This document shows positions 34,915 to 46,296 of a stretch of 60,000 nucleotides of DNA, one piece after another. The position numbers were made by a program, and so were the translations under genes. Source of the stretch: Owenia fusiformis (lineage: Eukaryota; Annelida; Polychaeta; Sabellida; Oweniidae); NCBI GenBank assembly GCA_903813345.2, contig CAIIXF020000006.1:32498710-32558709 (forward strand), given 5' to 3'. A model generated the notes under the pieces. It was given only the letters and a program-made list of their open reading frames with translations, made no database searches and was not told where the DNA came from. The stretch's first letter is position 1. Every line of letters starts with the position of its first letter.

Positions 34915-35118
34915 ACAGTCACAGTTGAAATGTACCCATTGCTAGCCCAGAACCTACCAAAATAGCATTTGCATTTTGTCAATATTGCCCTATGTGCTAT
35001 CCATGAAAATAATTTTAATTGTATCTTTTCTTCAGTATTTCATATATTACATTTTAATATATTTAAATTGGTTAATATTTACATACTATTGACTTAGACA
35101 ACAATAAATAAAGATTTT

Positions 35119-35971
35119 TTTTTAAAAGCACCAAAAATGGTATATGATCTTTAAATGACTGTTGTGTGAACATCAAAGGTCAAAATTCGCTGAAATTGTA
35201 TTTTTATAAAGCACAAATGATTTTTCTTCAATATGATATGCATTATTATCAGATATCCTTGGGGGCTAAAAAGGGCTCTTAATGACACCCGTCCTTTCTG
35301 TCATGATCATGAAGTTGTTTTGTGATCAAAATAAGCTCAGTTTCATCACAAGGGCGCCGGGGATTAGTATTGTGTTAAAAATTAAATCCACATAATACTC
35401 CCATCGCCAAGGCCCCGATACAGTGTGAATCTGACCTTATGTAAGCGAGGTATTATTGGGCGTGTTCACTCAGGTGTTGTAATAATCGCTCGCGAATCGC
35501 TGCTCTGTCACGGTGAATAGAGGAGACACGATTCAAATTCAAATTGGTTTTAGCCTACTTCAAACGTATTCCGAGTGAACACAATCAGGGGGCCCAAACA
35601 TTGTGAACTATTTATTCACAATTACAACTGTGAGCGTGATAAGCTCTACTCAAAATGTATTCTGAGTGAACTCAACATGGGGGCCTAAACATCGTCAACT
35701 ATTCATTCATAATTACAGGAGTGAACGTAACCAGCTCTATATTCATGTAGTCTAATGTGCCTATGTAGACGTCATCGTAGGCTCATAAATATAGAGTTCA
35801 ATTGATCGAAACCGAAACACGTTCACTGAAGTGTGATTTATTAAGAACAACAAACGATTATTTGTATTTTTATATTCTAATTCATTTCCTTATGCTATGA
35901 TGAAGTTTATTCAACAGGAGTCGCAATTATTTATATATACCGTACAATAAACACTTTAACAATTGTTTGTA
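35119..35971. repeat. Spacer with a two-copy ~90 bp tandem repeat
   Basis: Two adjacent diverged copies start near 35567 and 35656. They share GTATTC(C/T)GAGTGAAC, GGGGGCC(C/T)AAACAT and AACTATT(T/C)ATTCA. No gene is seen in the rest. Confidence 0.55.
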
Positions 35972-36775
35972 GGCAAATTGAGATTAGGCCATTGGAGTAT
36001 TTGTTTCACGCATACATAAAGCATAACGCATTCAAGGGTCACATTTATCATTAAACCAATAACTCAAACATATGACCTTGTGCACCGACCACCTCTTGAA
36101 ATCAATGCAGGCCGATTTCAACGAATGCAAACGGTGATATATAAAAGAAACATAATCAAGCATGACCACGTCCAAACTTCTTTTGTTTTCTTTACAACTA
36201 AGCTATGACTGCAGTCTATTCAGTATTGCGTATCGAACCTTGTTTATTATAAAAATAGTGCAACAACAAGCAGAATTCACACATTTATCTTTTACTTATT
36301 CTCTTACTTTGTATGGATTTTATGAAAATAATCTGATTTTAGAGAAATGAAAAGAAAAATGTCCACACCCTACACAAAAGATTTATGGTTCCCCGGGAAT
36401 CGTATTCCAGTTACAGAAAGAAGTACACATCATGCTAAACTATATATATATATTTATCGTCTATTATCCTTTGACAAGTAGAGTAGAGAATAAAAATAAA
36501 AAAGTTAAAAAATTCAAAAAAGGAAATAAGATTAATTTTTTAGAAAACTACTTGGTACATGTATATGATAAAGCAGATATGTGCGGTCGGTTTGGATATG
36601 GGGTTTATCCCTCGTGAGATATGCACGTCTACCTTCGGTCCCTAAGGTCCATCAGGTAGATATAGAGATTATCGTATATGAGGATTAGGATATTGGGATT
36701 ACCCCGAGGCAAATATAATATATCTGTCCGATGGCCGCAGGTCCCGAGGGAAAATATATTCTATTCCATAATACT
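35972..36775. repeat. Dispersed repeat copy plus hairpin-module copy C
   Basis: 35972-36300 matches 8791-9115, 36310-36430 matches 9937-10138, and 36430-36775 matches the start of hairpin copies A and B (CAGATATGTGCGGTCGG, CCGAGGGAAAATATATT). The junction between the two repeats is the same in both places, so they may be one larger element. Confidence 0.75.
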
Positions 36776-37361
36776 ACTGTTTTCCCAGGGAAATATGAAG
36801 GAATTAAAATCGTATTGAATCGTATTACATGAAAAAATCGTATTGGAGCTTATTACATGAAAAAATCGTATTGTCCCCGTGAAAAAATCGTATTGGAGCG
36901 TATTGACCTATTTTTTTAGTTTCCCGGTTATTTTATTTATTTATTTTATTTTTCAAAGAATGTGCATTTATTAATATAACGTTTGCATTATCCAAATGTA
37001 ACATTAACATTCTAGAGGGATGTATGGAATAAATAGGTTATTTCTGGTCAGGATTGAATATGGGTTTTATTCCTCGGAAAATATGATATTGACCTTGGGC
37101 ATTTTTTCCCATTTGTTTAACATGGGATCTGCCATTTTTGTTACATTTCATGAAATTCATCAATTTTGACATCAAATTTTGACCCAATGTAATGGAGATA
37201 TAACATTGAAACGTTGCGGACTTTATAGTGAATAGAATCAAGATACAGATTTATTTTCTTTATTGGGATTTCTTTTGTTCCCAGCTTAGAAAACAGTCGT
37301 TAAACAAATATGGGGATTAACATGTAAACCTATGAGGTCCTTAACTTTTTTTGAGGAGTAT
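36776..37361. other. No gene; short AAAAAATCGTATTGG tandem
   Basis: 36785-36905 holds four degenerate units around ATGAAAAAATCGTATTGGAG. The rest is AT-rich with no motif. Confidence 0.45.
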
Positions 37362-37785
37362 ATTATGTACCTGTTTCAAATCCTAGTTTGATGCACTTAC
37401 AACTTAAAACATATATAAACTGTTTACATGTAGTCACAGAGAATATTTAGTGTGTAATATATTCAACAAGATAAGTTCATTTATTGGAATGGCACACTCG
37501 AGGACTGCTTAAATTCATTGTGAAGCTACTGGTATTTAAATTCAAGTCCCGATTCAAGTATTGAAAATATCCATTGTCACTGATGTTTCATTATTATATG
37601 TATGGTCTATCATTTGAATTTGTTTCATTACATGTATATCCACTATTGAACTATCTGCTGTTTGCCTGCAACGGACGTATAGAAGCTGATTGAGCAAGGC
37701 CGCCTAATGCAAATGTACGCCGTGTAAGGCCAGAGCAAAGGCGAATGAACACTGTAATATCAGGAAAGTGATCAGTCCCATAATT
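37362..37785. repeat. Dispersed repeat, copy 2 (first copy 6690-7110)
   Basis: Same orientation and about the same length as 6690-7110. It keeps the minus-strand open frame with DHFPDITVF with a few changes (for example the codon after ALD). Sequence after 37785 diverges abruptly. Confidence 0.6.
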
Positions 37786-38344
37786 TAAAATCAGGCTCTT
37801 ATGTTGAGATTTAACGGTTCTTCTAACGACACTCTATCAGCAACATATCGTGTTACAAATGCACCCACACGAAACTAAATCCAACTATTACTTGATATAA
37901 GCATGCCTGCTCTCTCAGTTGAGTATAAATAGAGACCTTAAGATATACGGACGACCTGTACGTGTACCTGTAATTACACGTACACGTACAGGTTTTTTTA
38001 AATGTTCCTTTTGTGCGCCTAAAACAAGTCCTTAGTCACTCGTCGACGTGTACGAAACAAGGAATTAGTGGGTATCTGGTGATGGAAGTATGATATTTTA
38101 AATCGGCCTACACACATATCCATAGTGATTCTGTATGGGGGAAGTGTAATTTGCTTAAGGCATACAGATATACCAATGGGTGTTAGGTGTTTGGGTGAGG
38201 TAAAGATTTTTTATTTATTTCCAATTGTTGCTATGTACATATTTATCTCTTGATAATTGTCTTTTGATAATTTGAGGAGATTTGTTTGTGTGTTAATCTG
38301 CTTGATTGCTTGTTTGTTTTATGTAGTGGTTCTTACTATAAAGC

Positions 38345-38805
38345 ACGGTAGTCTGTCTGCCTGCCAACATGTCGTTCAGCCTGTTAGCCTGTCGTTCTGA
38401 CTGCCAGCCTATCGGTCTGCCAGCCTGTCCGTCTGTCACCCTGTCGGTCTGCCCGCCTGCCGGCATATCGGTCTGTCTGCCAGGCTGTCGTTCTGTCCGC
38501 CAGCCTGTCGGTCTGCCAGCCTGCCAACATTCCGGTCTGTCAGCCTGCCAGCATGTCGTTCTGTCTGCCAGTATGTCAGCCTGCCGGTCTGCCAACATGT
38601 CGGCCTGTAAAATTGCCGGTCTGCCAGCCTGCCGGCATTCCGGTCTGTCAGACTCCCAGCCTGTCGTTCTGTCTGCCAGCTTGTCGGACTGCCAGCCTGT
38701 CGGTCTGCCAACCTGCCGGTCTGTCATGATCAGACTGTCTGTCTATCTGTCTGTCCGTCCGTCCGTTCGTCCGTCTGTCCCCCCGCCCGCCCGCCTGTCT
38801 ACAGT
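38345..38805. repeat. GTCGGTCTGCCAGCCT minisatellite
   Basis: About 460 bp of degenerate 12-16 bp units (GTCGGTCTGCCAGCCT and variants), ending in GTCCGTCC-type runs. Long Cys/Ser/Pro or Gln/Asp/Arg open frames on both strands are artefacts of the repeat. Confidence 0.9.
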
Positions 38806-38999
38806 AGTTCGGCCTACTTTTTTTTTCGTTCATGAAGTATTCTCTTTCTAAATCCTAAGTTTTGGGCTCAAACAAATTTGAAAAATTGGGATTTTTTTGT
38901 TATATTTGAAATTTTTTGTTATTTTTTTGAATTTTTTAAAAAGAATTCAAACAATAATTTGAAAGAAATTAAAAGAAAAAATGAGACAAAAAATTTGAA

Positions 39000-40610
39000 C
39001 AAAAAGAAGAATTTTGATTAAAAAGTGATATTCGATGGTTTTGGACATTTTTTGCTAAAATATGATATCTTAATCCACATATCAAATATATATCTTCACG
39101 TGATATTCGATCTATATCCTTGCAACCATGGGATAATATGGGAATATCAATAATCTCTATATGGTTTTGTAAAAATATCATTTATATCCATGAGTGGATA
39201 TATGATATCTTCATGAGCGCAGTTGATGAGTGACGATATTGATATCAATGAATGGATATAAATGATATTTTTTTAAAACCATTTGATTGTCCGTTTATCC
39301 CAGGGAAATCATTACCCATTAATGTCCATGAGTGGATATATGATATCTTCACAAGTAAGCGCAGTGAATGAGAAAATGAGTGGATATAAATTATATTTTT
39401 TCAAAACCATATAGAGATTATTGATATTCCCATATTATCCCATGGTTGCAAGGATATAGATCGAATATCACGTGAAGATATATATTTGATATGTGGATTA
39501 AGATATCATATTTTAGCAAAAAATGTCCCAAACCATCGAATATCACATAGGATTGTCCGTACATACATATATATTCCCCGCTGTATATCTCTCGCTCCAA
39601 TATTCCGGGGAAAACGTTTTTGTTCAGTGTAGAAACAGTCAATATTTTATGTGTTATATCTTGCAAAAGCGAAACTGTCAAAATGGATGCAGCAGACGGT
39701 AGCATTTCTTTTGACCAAAATGTTGATGTTTTTTTCGAAAATAATGAGAATGAGAACACTTTAAAAAACAAATCTGCACTATTGGTGTCCTAAAAACCGC
39801 AATCATGAAATCTTACTTGTCATGAGATAAATCAGTTATGCGATGCTCGGTTTTTAATATGGGGTATATTCCTCGGGAAATATGATATTTTACCTCGGAC
39901 CGTCCGGGCCCTCGGTAAGATATCTAATATATTTCCCTTAGCAAGATAGGATATATCCCAAATACAGAACCTTCCACAACCCTCATTTATCCCATGGTTG
40001 CAAGGATATAGATCGAATATCACCTGAAGATATATTTGATATGTGGATCAAGATATCATATTTTAGCAAAACACAACCATCGAATATCACTTTTGAAACC
40101 ATCGAATCTCACTTTTTCATATTAGAAATCTTGAAACCATCGAGTATATAGGGGTTATGCACTGGGAGGTTTTGGATACAGGGAATATCCCGAGGGATAT
40201 TCCATGTATCCAAACCGACCGTGCATAACTGGTGTATCTCATACTTGAGTGGGTTTAGGGTAGATATAACCTTTTCCAAATTTTTCAAATGACAAGATAT
40301 TTATATTTAACATTTTCGTAATATTCTTTTTGTTCAATACAATGAAATTGTAACATTTAAACTTAAAAAAATTAAATTTTAAAATTAGAAAATTAAAACT
40401 TTTGATATTTAAACTTTTGAAAAATTCCCGGGAGCGGGATGGATATATTATATCTGCCCGCATTTGGCCTGGAGCGGGACATATACAATATATCCTGCCC
40501 GCTCCTCAGATACGATATATATTCCCGGATGATATCTACCCCAAACCCACTCAAGTATGAGATACCACTTTTTATATAAAAGTGATATTCCATGGTTTCA
40601 AAAGTGATAT
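39000..40610. repeat. Hairpin-module family, copy D
   Basis: It shares ATATTCGATGGTTT, the ATATCCACTCATGGATAT-type stems and the GGGGTTATGCACTGGGAG start with copy A, in mixed order and orientation. Hairpins are seen at about 39140-39300, 39840-39960, 40148-40230 and 40430-40500. Modules are shuffled relative to copy A. Confidence 0.7.
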
Positions 40611-41619
40611 TTGATGGTTTCGATTTTTTAAAATTTTCGTATACTTTACATCAAACAACTGATCAACAGAACAAAACAGTCTGGCATGTAAAGGAGAAAG
40701 CGAAATAGTCTAGTCTGCCGGAACAGTATGGCTTTCACATAAGTGATATAATAATGATGGCGATACGAATTGCCATTATTTCATACTTGAAATTATCTGC
40801 AACTTTACCCATAGGATTCATTATTTATTGAACCATAGCACATACAGAGCTATTCGACAGATATGTTACTTTTAAATTAATAACATAAATAAACAGCACA
40901 TTGCTTTTTTAGTCATTTATCAATGGTTCAAAACTCACGTTCCAACCAACCTGTAAAGTGCCAAATTCACGTCTTGCCGCTCGTGTAAAATGAATGAGAC
41001 CGTGAAATAAATAGTACATAGTAATGTAATACTGATCTCACTCACAATCTTTCGCGTACAGGTTCACAACAAGACGACAAAAACGCCCGGCGCTATTGAA
41101 TTTACACGACAACGGGATTATAAAACAAGTCAGACGTGTCGAATGTAGCATAAAGTTACATGATTTGTTGCGCACGCATCATGTTTCACGTACAGGTACA
41201 GGTACAGGTTACTATTTGGTGCAATCTTAAGGTCTCTAATGTTGATAAACGTACACGGAAGCCAACACATACACGTGCAGACGATTCAATTTTCATTTCA
41301 GTGTAAGAGTAAGTGCCCGGATATCGAAGCTCTAGTGTGTAGAGTTTTAATCATTCACGTAGTATCTGGTTATATTGCGTGTAGAACTTATCGATATCAG
41401 GGCCGCTACATGCCAGTGCGAACGAGTCGATTACTCTGAACGTTTCTCAGCTTCTGATCTTCCATCAGCCCTCAAGCATAGTTATATAATCCAATCTATT
41501 CAATAATCAGAAAGATAATCGGAGATTCAAAGTAACATTATTTATATTTTTCGATCTTCGATGGCGTCTGAGCAATTTCTGAGATATCAGTGACGTCACT
41601 TGAATTGGACGGTATTTTC

Positions 41620-42247
41620 TGTTACGCGGTATATGGCATACATTCATGGTTGCGCGGTATTTGTGATACGGGTGAATATGCCATATTCACCTGCGGTATA
41701 TGGCATATTCCGCAGGTGAGTATGCGATATTCCGCAGTGAATATGCGATACATTGATTTCAGTGAATACCCGATACTCACCTGCGGAATATGTCATACTC
41801 ACTCGCGGAATATGCCATATACCGCAGGTGAATATGACATATACCGCAGGTGAAAACGTGATATAGAAAGCCTTGATTTGATTGGTTGCGAGAATCGACT
41901 CTAAATGTAAAACTACGCTGAATTACCGATATAGTTAGTGGGTCGAGTACTAATATATGAATCCTGGATTGATTAAGTAAGTTTATTACGCGAGATTGGT
42001 GACTGATACTTCTGCTAAGTTAATATATTCGATACACAGTACTGTTGATTCAGTAATCATTATAATAATCTATAACGTTTTACTTGTTAAATCGAGGCAA
42101 TTGACAATTGCGTACTTCCGTATCACGTTCTCATTGGTTAGTGTGTATGCCATATACCGCAAGTGAATCTGTCATACACCGCAAGTGAATATGCCATATT
42201 CGTTGCGGAATATGACATATTTTTTGTATCGTGTTTACCGCGTAATA
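41620..42247. mobile_element. TTACGCGG element, best-preserved solitary copy
   Basis: 628 bp from TGTTACGCGG to CCGCGTAATA, flanked by a perfect 5 bp duplication TTTTC (41615-41619 and 42248-42252). The left cluster (about 41630-41860) is an array of 22 bp units of the type ATACCGCAGGTGAATATGAC in both orientations. The centre is unique. The right cluster (about 42145-42210) has three to four units. It shows no transposase, so it is non-autonomous. Confidence 0.93.
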
Positions 42248-42252
42248 TTTTC

Positions 42253-43080
42253 AACTACAGATTTCTTCGGATTTGGGGATTATAGTTCAAAAAGCTTTGT
42301 CATATATCTTAATTACATACATACCTATCGTTTGTGCAAATGAAACTCTACATAAATGTTTAATAGTCGCAGTGCGGCATTGAAAATAGCACCCCTGTGT
42401 AATCCAATGGGAAAGAACCCGGATGTAGACGAAGTTGTACCATACATGAGAGTAAACTGAACTGAATTAAACGTTATCGCGCATTGGTATATTAATTTAT
42501 GAATGAAAAATTCGCTTACGATTTACATATAACCAATAGAGAAGCAGTTTTTTAGATGACGCAATTACCCGCGTAATTAAAAGCCGATGAGAATACAGTC
42601 CATTTTATGACGTTTTCGCAAACTGCCTGAAAGTTTTGACAAAAATGAGCCGAGAGGGACATAGTTTTACACTTGATCTGTATCTGTTCAACAAAAGTGG
42701 AGAACACACCTGTATGAACAATCATTTTTTGTGGAATGGGTGGGCGGATTGTTGCGTTTGATGGGTACAAATCGGGAACAAATCCACATCGTAGTCATTT
42801 TCGAAAGGTCTCTTGTAATTTATGCAATGACGTATTCTAAGGTAATGGCTTTTTACTTTAATAGCTTACCTCCCTCCGTTTTATTCATCTATATCAAATT
42901 AAATTAAATCAAAATTTGTTCGACCGTAAAATTTTTCAAAAATTAATTTTAAATTAAATTAATCATCTACCTGTATATTAAATCAATTAAATTATGACGA
43001 GTTTATGAATATAAGTAGAACGCGGAAGTGCATTCTTGACAAACCAATAACCAGAACAACGGCAACGCCAAAGCGTAGCG
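42253..43080. other. No gene seen
   Basis: No exon-like frame, repeat boundary or RNA gene was recognised. AT-rich near 42890-42980 with TTAAATTAAAT runs. Confidence 0.4.
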
Positions 43081-44155
43081 AATCCCATCGAACAGAAATG
43101 GCTGGCATTTTTACAAACGAAGCGCAAATATCATAAAACAACACACCAGAAAGGCCACCATTTTCAAAATGGTTGCTCACTAGCCAAGTTGTCATCAGAA
43201 GAAATAATATGCTTTTAAGTAGCCACCTCTAAAATTTTTGAAAAATCGCACACCATCCAATGTGCCAGGCTTAAAGTATTCACATATCAAATATGAACAA
43301 AATCGCTCCACTACTTTTCGAGTTATAGTAAAATACGTTAAAATGATGGCCATTTTTCAAAATGGCCACCTTCTACCAAAAGCATCATTAGAAATAGACA
43401 GTGTGCCATGCTTATAGTATTCACATACCAAATATGAACAAAATCGCTCCACTACTTTTCGATTTATAGTGAAATACGTTAAAATGGCGGCCATTTTTCA
43501 AAATTATTTTCAAAATGGCCGCCTTCTACCAAAAGTGTCATAGGACAGTGTGCCATGCTTATACTATTCACATACCAAATCTGAACAAAATCATTCCATT
43601 ACTTTTTGAGTTATAGTAAAAAAAGTTAAAATGGCGGCCATTTTGAAAAATGGCCGCCTTCTACCAAAAGTGTCTTGAGACAGTGTGCAATGCTTATAGT
43701 ATTCACATACCAAATATGAACAAAATCGCTCCACTATTTTTTGAGTTACAGCAAAAAAATGTAAAATGACGAGTAAAGGCCGCCATTTTTCAAGATGGCT
43801 GCCATGTGCTTCTTTAATATCTACATTTGTAGCATTATTAATGTCCTTTATAATTTTTTTACATTTAAAACATCTTGCTATTACAGTTTTACATATTGCA
43901 CCTAAATTACTGTAAAATCGTCACTAAAATGGCCGCCATTTTGAAATGAGCGGCCATTTTGAAAATCGGCTTTCGAGCAGAACTTCTACCCCCATAGAGT
44001 ATATGTGTGCAAAATATGAACAAAATCGGGCCAACGGTATTTTAGTTATTGCCCGGACGGACGGACGTACGTACGGACGGACGGACGGACGTACGTCGTT
44101 CGTACGGACGGACGGAGGCGTTCCCTATATCCCTCCGAACTTCGTTCGATGGGAT
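43081..44155. mobile_element. Element with ~150 bp tandem units and (ACGG)n, copy 1
   Basis: Short inverted ends AATCCCATCGAAC and GTTCGATGGGAT bound it. Inside are about five diverged units of 110-170 bp containing ATGAACAAAATCGCTCCAC and AAAATGGCGGCCATTTT. Then come ACGGACGG runs at 44050-44115 and CCTATATCCCTCCGAAC. A second copy with the same ends is at 50067-50818. No protein is coded. Confidence 0.7.
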
Positions 44156-44329
44156 AATTAAGACACTGCTCAGTATTCTAAATTCCTCTTTCTCCAGCGG
44201 TTATTCACGGCGATTCCACCCCTGAAACTATACCCAACGTGTAGATGAGTTATTTTCTTCTGTTCCCGATATGAGCGATCTTTAGTTCACTGAATTTACC
44301 GATCATTTGCAAATTCCGAGAATCCTAAA

Positions 44330-44500
44330 GTGTATACTGGACGAAACAGATTCAGTCAAAAGTCCTCATGTGAATCAAATTCCCCATCCCCGGGACGACA
44401 ATCTTCGTCGAATTCCTACCCCTGGGGGCAACATTGTGTATCAAATTCCTTACCCTCCTCGCGTGGGGGGGGGGTCTCACGCAAACTTTTAAATGGTGCA
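44330..44500. repeat. GC-rich repeat fragment, relative of 8300-8460
   Basis: Opposite orientation to 8300-8460. It has repeated CAAATTCC and AATTCCTACCCC blocks and ends in CGCGTGGGGG...GTCTCACGCAAAC. Internal units repeat at about 45 bp. Confidence 0.5.
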
Positions 44501-44579
44501 TTAGTATCAAGTCGTAATATAAAACAGGCGAATAAAAATGTAAAACACCTCCGTTAATTATAGTATGGTATTCACTCTG

Positions 44580-45439
44580 CTAATTTGCTCTAGTGTTATT
44601 TGTATGAGTTTCAAAATCAATTTTATAAGTAAATCTCCATTCTTGGAATCTGTTATCTTGTTTACACCTTCCTACTTGTGGCACCTGTTCTCCTTTATAC
44701 GGTTCTAAAATGTTGGTGACTTGTTCAATACAGAAAGTGTATAATTGTTTGTCCATGTATGTCTGGACCTGTACTTTCCCAATTTCCACACTCCCACCCT
44801 GCATCAACGACCACAGACCCTGTTCGTAAATATCGGACTCTAATTTACATTTTGTAAGCACTAAAAATGGCGACGGCATTTTCACTTCGACGCATAGTTC
44901 TCCAAACATTAGTCTCCCATTTTGAGTAATTTTGAAATAATTTTCAGGAATAATTTTATGAAAGTAACACTGATTTGTCATCGCTATATACACCCCGTCA
45001 TTAGCTTGTCTGGGAACCCAGCACAGGGAAGAAGCTTGACTAGTAATCTCCCCGTAGAATACCACGTCCATAGGCGGTAAAGGTAGGTTAGGAATGATAG
45101 TATTTACAAACCATTCAAACGGTTTACAAAACAAGTCTTTCCTCAGTTTTTTTCTCCTCTCTAATGAAGCCCATTCTACATCGCTTAACTTAACGTCCCT
45201 TTTCTCTTTATGCGTCCTGGTTGATGCGTAGAAATACTTTTTGTGCTCATCCATAAATGTTTCAGCTATTCTTATTAGATTTTTCTGCAAGATAGTATCC
45301 TTCCCAAGTTTACCGAATCCATAGGTGAACTCTTTAAATACATGTGCCACTCTGGAACACGGCAGCGTCAGCGTTTTTCCGCCACACAACCAAGTTCTGA
45401 GTGACAACTCTATATTTTCTCCACCCCAGATATCCATTC
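44580..45439 (-). CDS. Polypeptide GalNAc-transferase (GALNT-like), last exon: end of catalytic domain + lectin domain
   Basis: GALNT enzymes start mucin-type O-glycans in the Golgi by moving GalNAc from UDP-GalNAc to Ser/Thr. This exon begins after a TTTTCCAG acceptor and completes a Gly codon to give GMDIWGGENIELSLRTWLCG, the conserved Gal/GalNAc-T motif. It continues with CSRVAHVFKE, which holds the family's metal-binding His, then NLIRIAETFMDEHKKYFY and ERRKKLRKDLFCKPFEWF. The rest is a ricin-type lectin domain with degenerate Cys motifs (LCVEVK, FCIEQ) and a final FQEWRF. The stop is at 44580-44582. IGCAIAV and RTWLCGG lean towards the vertebrate GALNT8/9/17/18 group, which is a comparison from memory. 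No AATAAA was obvious downstream. Confidence 0.88.
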
Positions 45440-45883
45440 CTGGAAAATATTAAGCACATTTCAATAATTCATACTGTAACATTACTTATACAATACGACT
45501 ACTCAGTCTAGAGTGTTTACAGTGGACTATTTTATGTCTCATATTCTTTGAAAGTGAACATTTGCAAACACGCATATGCGTTCAGCGTGTTTGTATTACT
45601 CAATGTACAGTTTTTAAACATGAAATGATCGGAATAAAACATGCCATTCTGTCCTGTAAGAAGAAAGTCCAAGTAATGGTTATTCGCTATTATCAGTACA
45701 TGCAATTATGTGTATATTTTCATCACAATGTAGTTCATTGATGTACATGAACTGGTTTATATTTTAATCTAGTTATATCGTTCATAAAAGTTCAATTTAT
45801 TAATTATTTATACACTATTTCTTTAAAAATACGTCAAGAAGATGTCTGCACAGTAAACATGTAATTCCTATATATGTTGGTAC

Positions 45884-46023
45884 CTTCATCGAATGCTCCA
45901 ATGTGAAAGAAATAGTCTCTTTGCACGGCGATTGCACAACCAACAAGTGAAGGTGTGTAGATAGGGTCAATTGGTGACTTTAACCTTTTCGTTTCGTGCT
46001 TACCCAACTTGATCCATCGGTAA
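45884..46023 (-). CDS. GALNT-like gene, internal exon
   Basis: The 140 nt exon has acceptor TTGTTTCAG at 46024 and donor GAAG|GTACC at 45884/45883. It encodes YRWIKLGKHETKRLKSPI, then PIYTPSLVGCAIAVQRDYFF and HIGAFDEG. This aligns with the segment just before the WGGEN motif. Most family members have Met-Ala-Gly-Gly where this has Leu-Val-Gly-Cys. The splice phase joins exactly to the next exon (G|GA). The intron to the next exon is 444 bp. Confidence 0.87.
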
Positions 46024-46296
46024 CTGAAACAACGGGGAACAATGTTACGACCAGTGGTCACAGTGTGCAATACAAATAAACTGATGGTAATATGAACCTT
46101 GTAAATTCTATCAAATATTGAAAAATGTCCAAGTGAAGCCTTCGTTATAAAAGTCCCCGTTAAAATCAATTGGGCATATTTAATCTCTGAGAGTATGAGT
46201 ATTCTAATATTTTGAGTCCTAAAATTATTTTTCTCAGATGCGCATCGGGTAATTATAATGTATTAAAAAATAGAGAAGTGTATTTTAGTTTTTAAC

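Larger units (their letters stand above)
30370..35118 (+). mobile_element. Decayed LINE (CR1-like) with nested insertions
   Basis: Order on the plus strand: ORF1 remnant, endonuclease, partial reverse transcriptase, then interrupted 3' sequence ending AATAAATAAAGATTTTTTTT at about 35105-35118. Two TTACGCGG insertions (to 33472, and 33622-34914) sit in its downstream part. Family placement is by the order of domains and RT resemblance. The left border is not sharp. Confidence 0.85.
37931..41237. mobile_element. 3.3 kb element with AGAGACCTTAAGAT TIRs
   Basis: A perfect 14 bp inverted repeat bounds it (37931-37944 and 41224-41237). Next to it on both sides are palindromic GTACAGG-type runs (ACGTGTACCTG on the left, GTACAGGTACAGG on the right). 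If the terminal TA pairs are counted as target, it would fit a TA-targeting superfamily. AAT also flanks both sides. No transposase. The interior includes a 16 bp minisatellite and hairpin copy D. Confidence 0.65.

Noticed and set aside
38293-38851. Long open frames on both strands rich in Cys/Ser/Pro or Gln/Asp/Arg
   Set aside because: They are translations of the GTCGGTCTGCCAGCCT minisatellite and have no start context or conserved domain.
41630-41865. CRISPR-like regular 22 bp repeats
   Set aside because: Units occur in both orientations with no unique spacers, and they lie inside a TIR element in what appears to be an animal genome.
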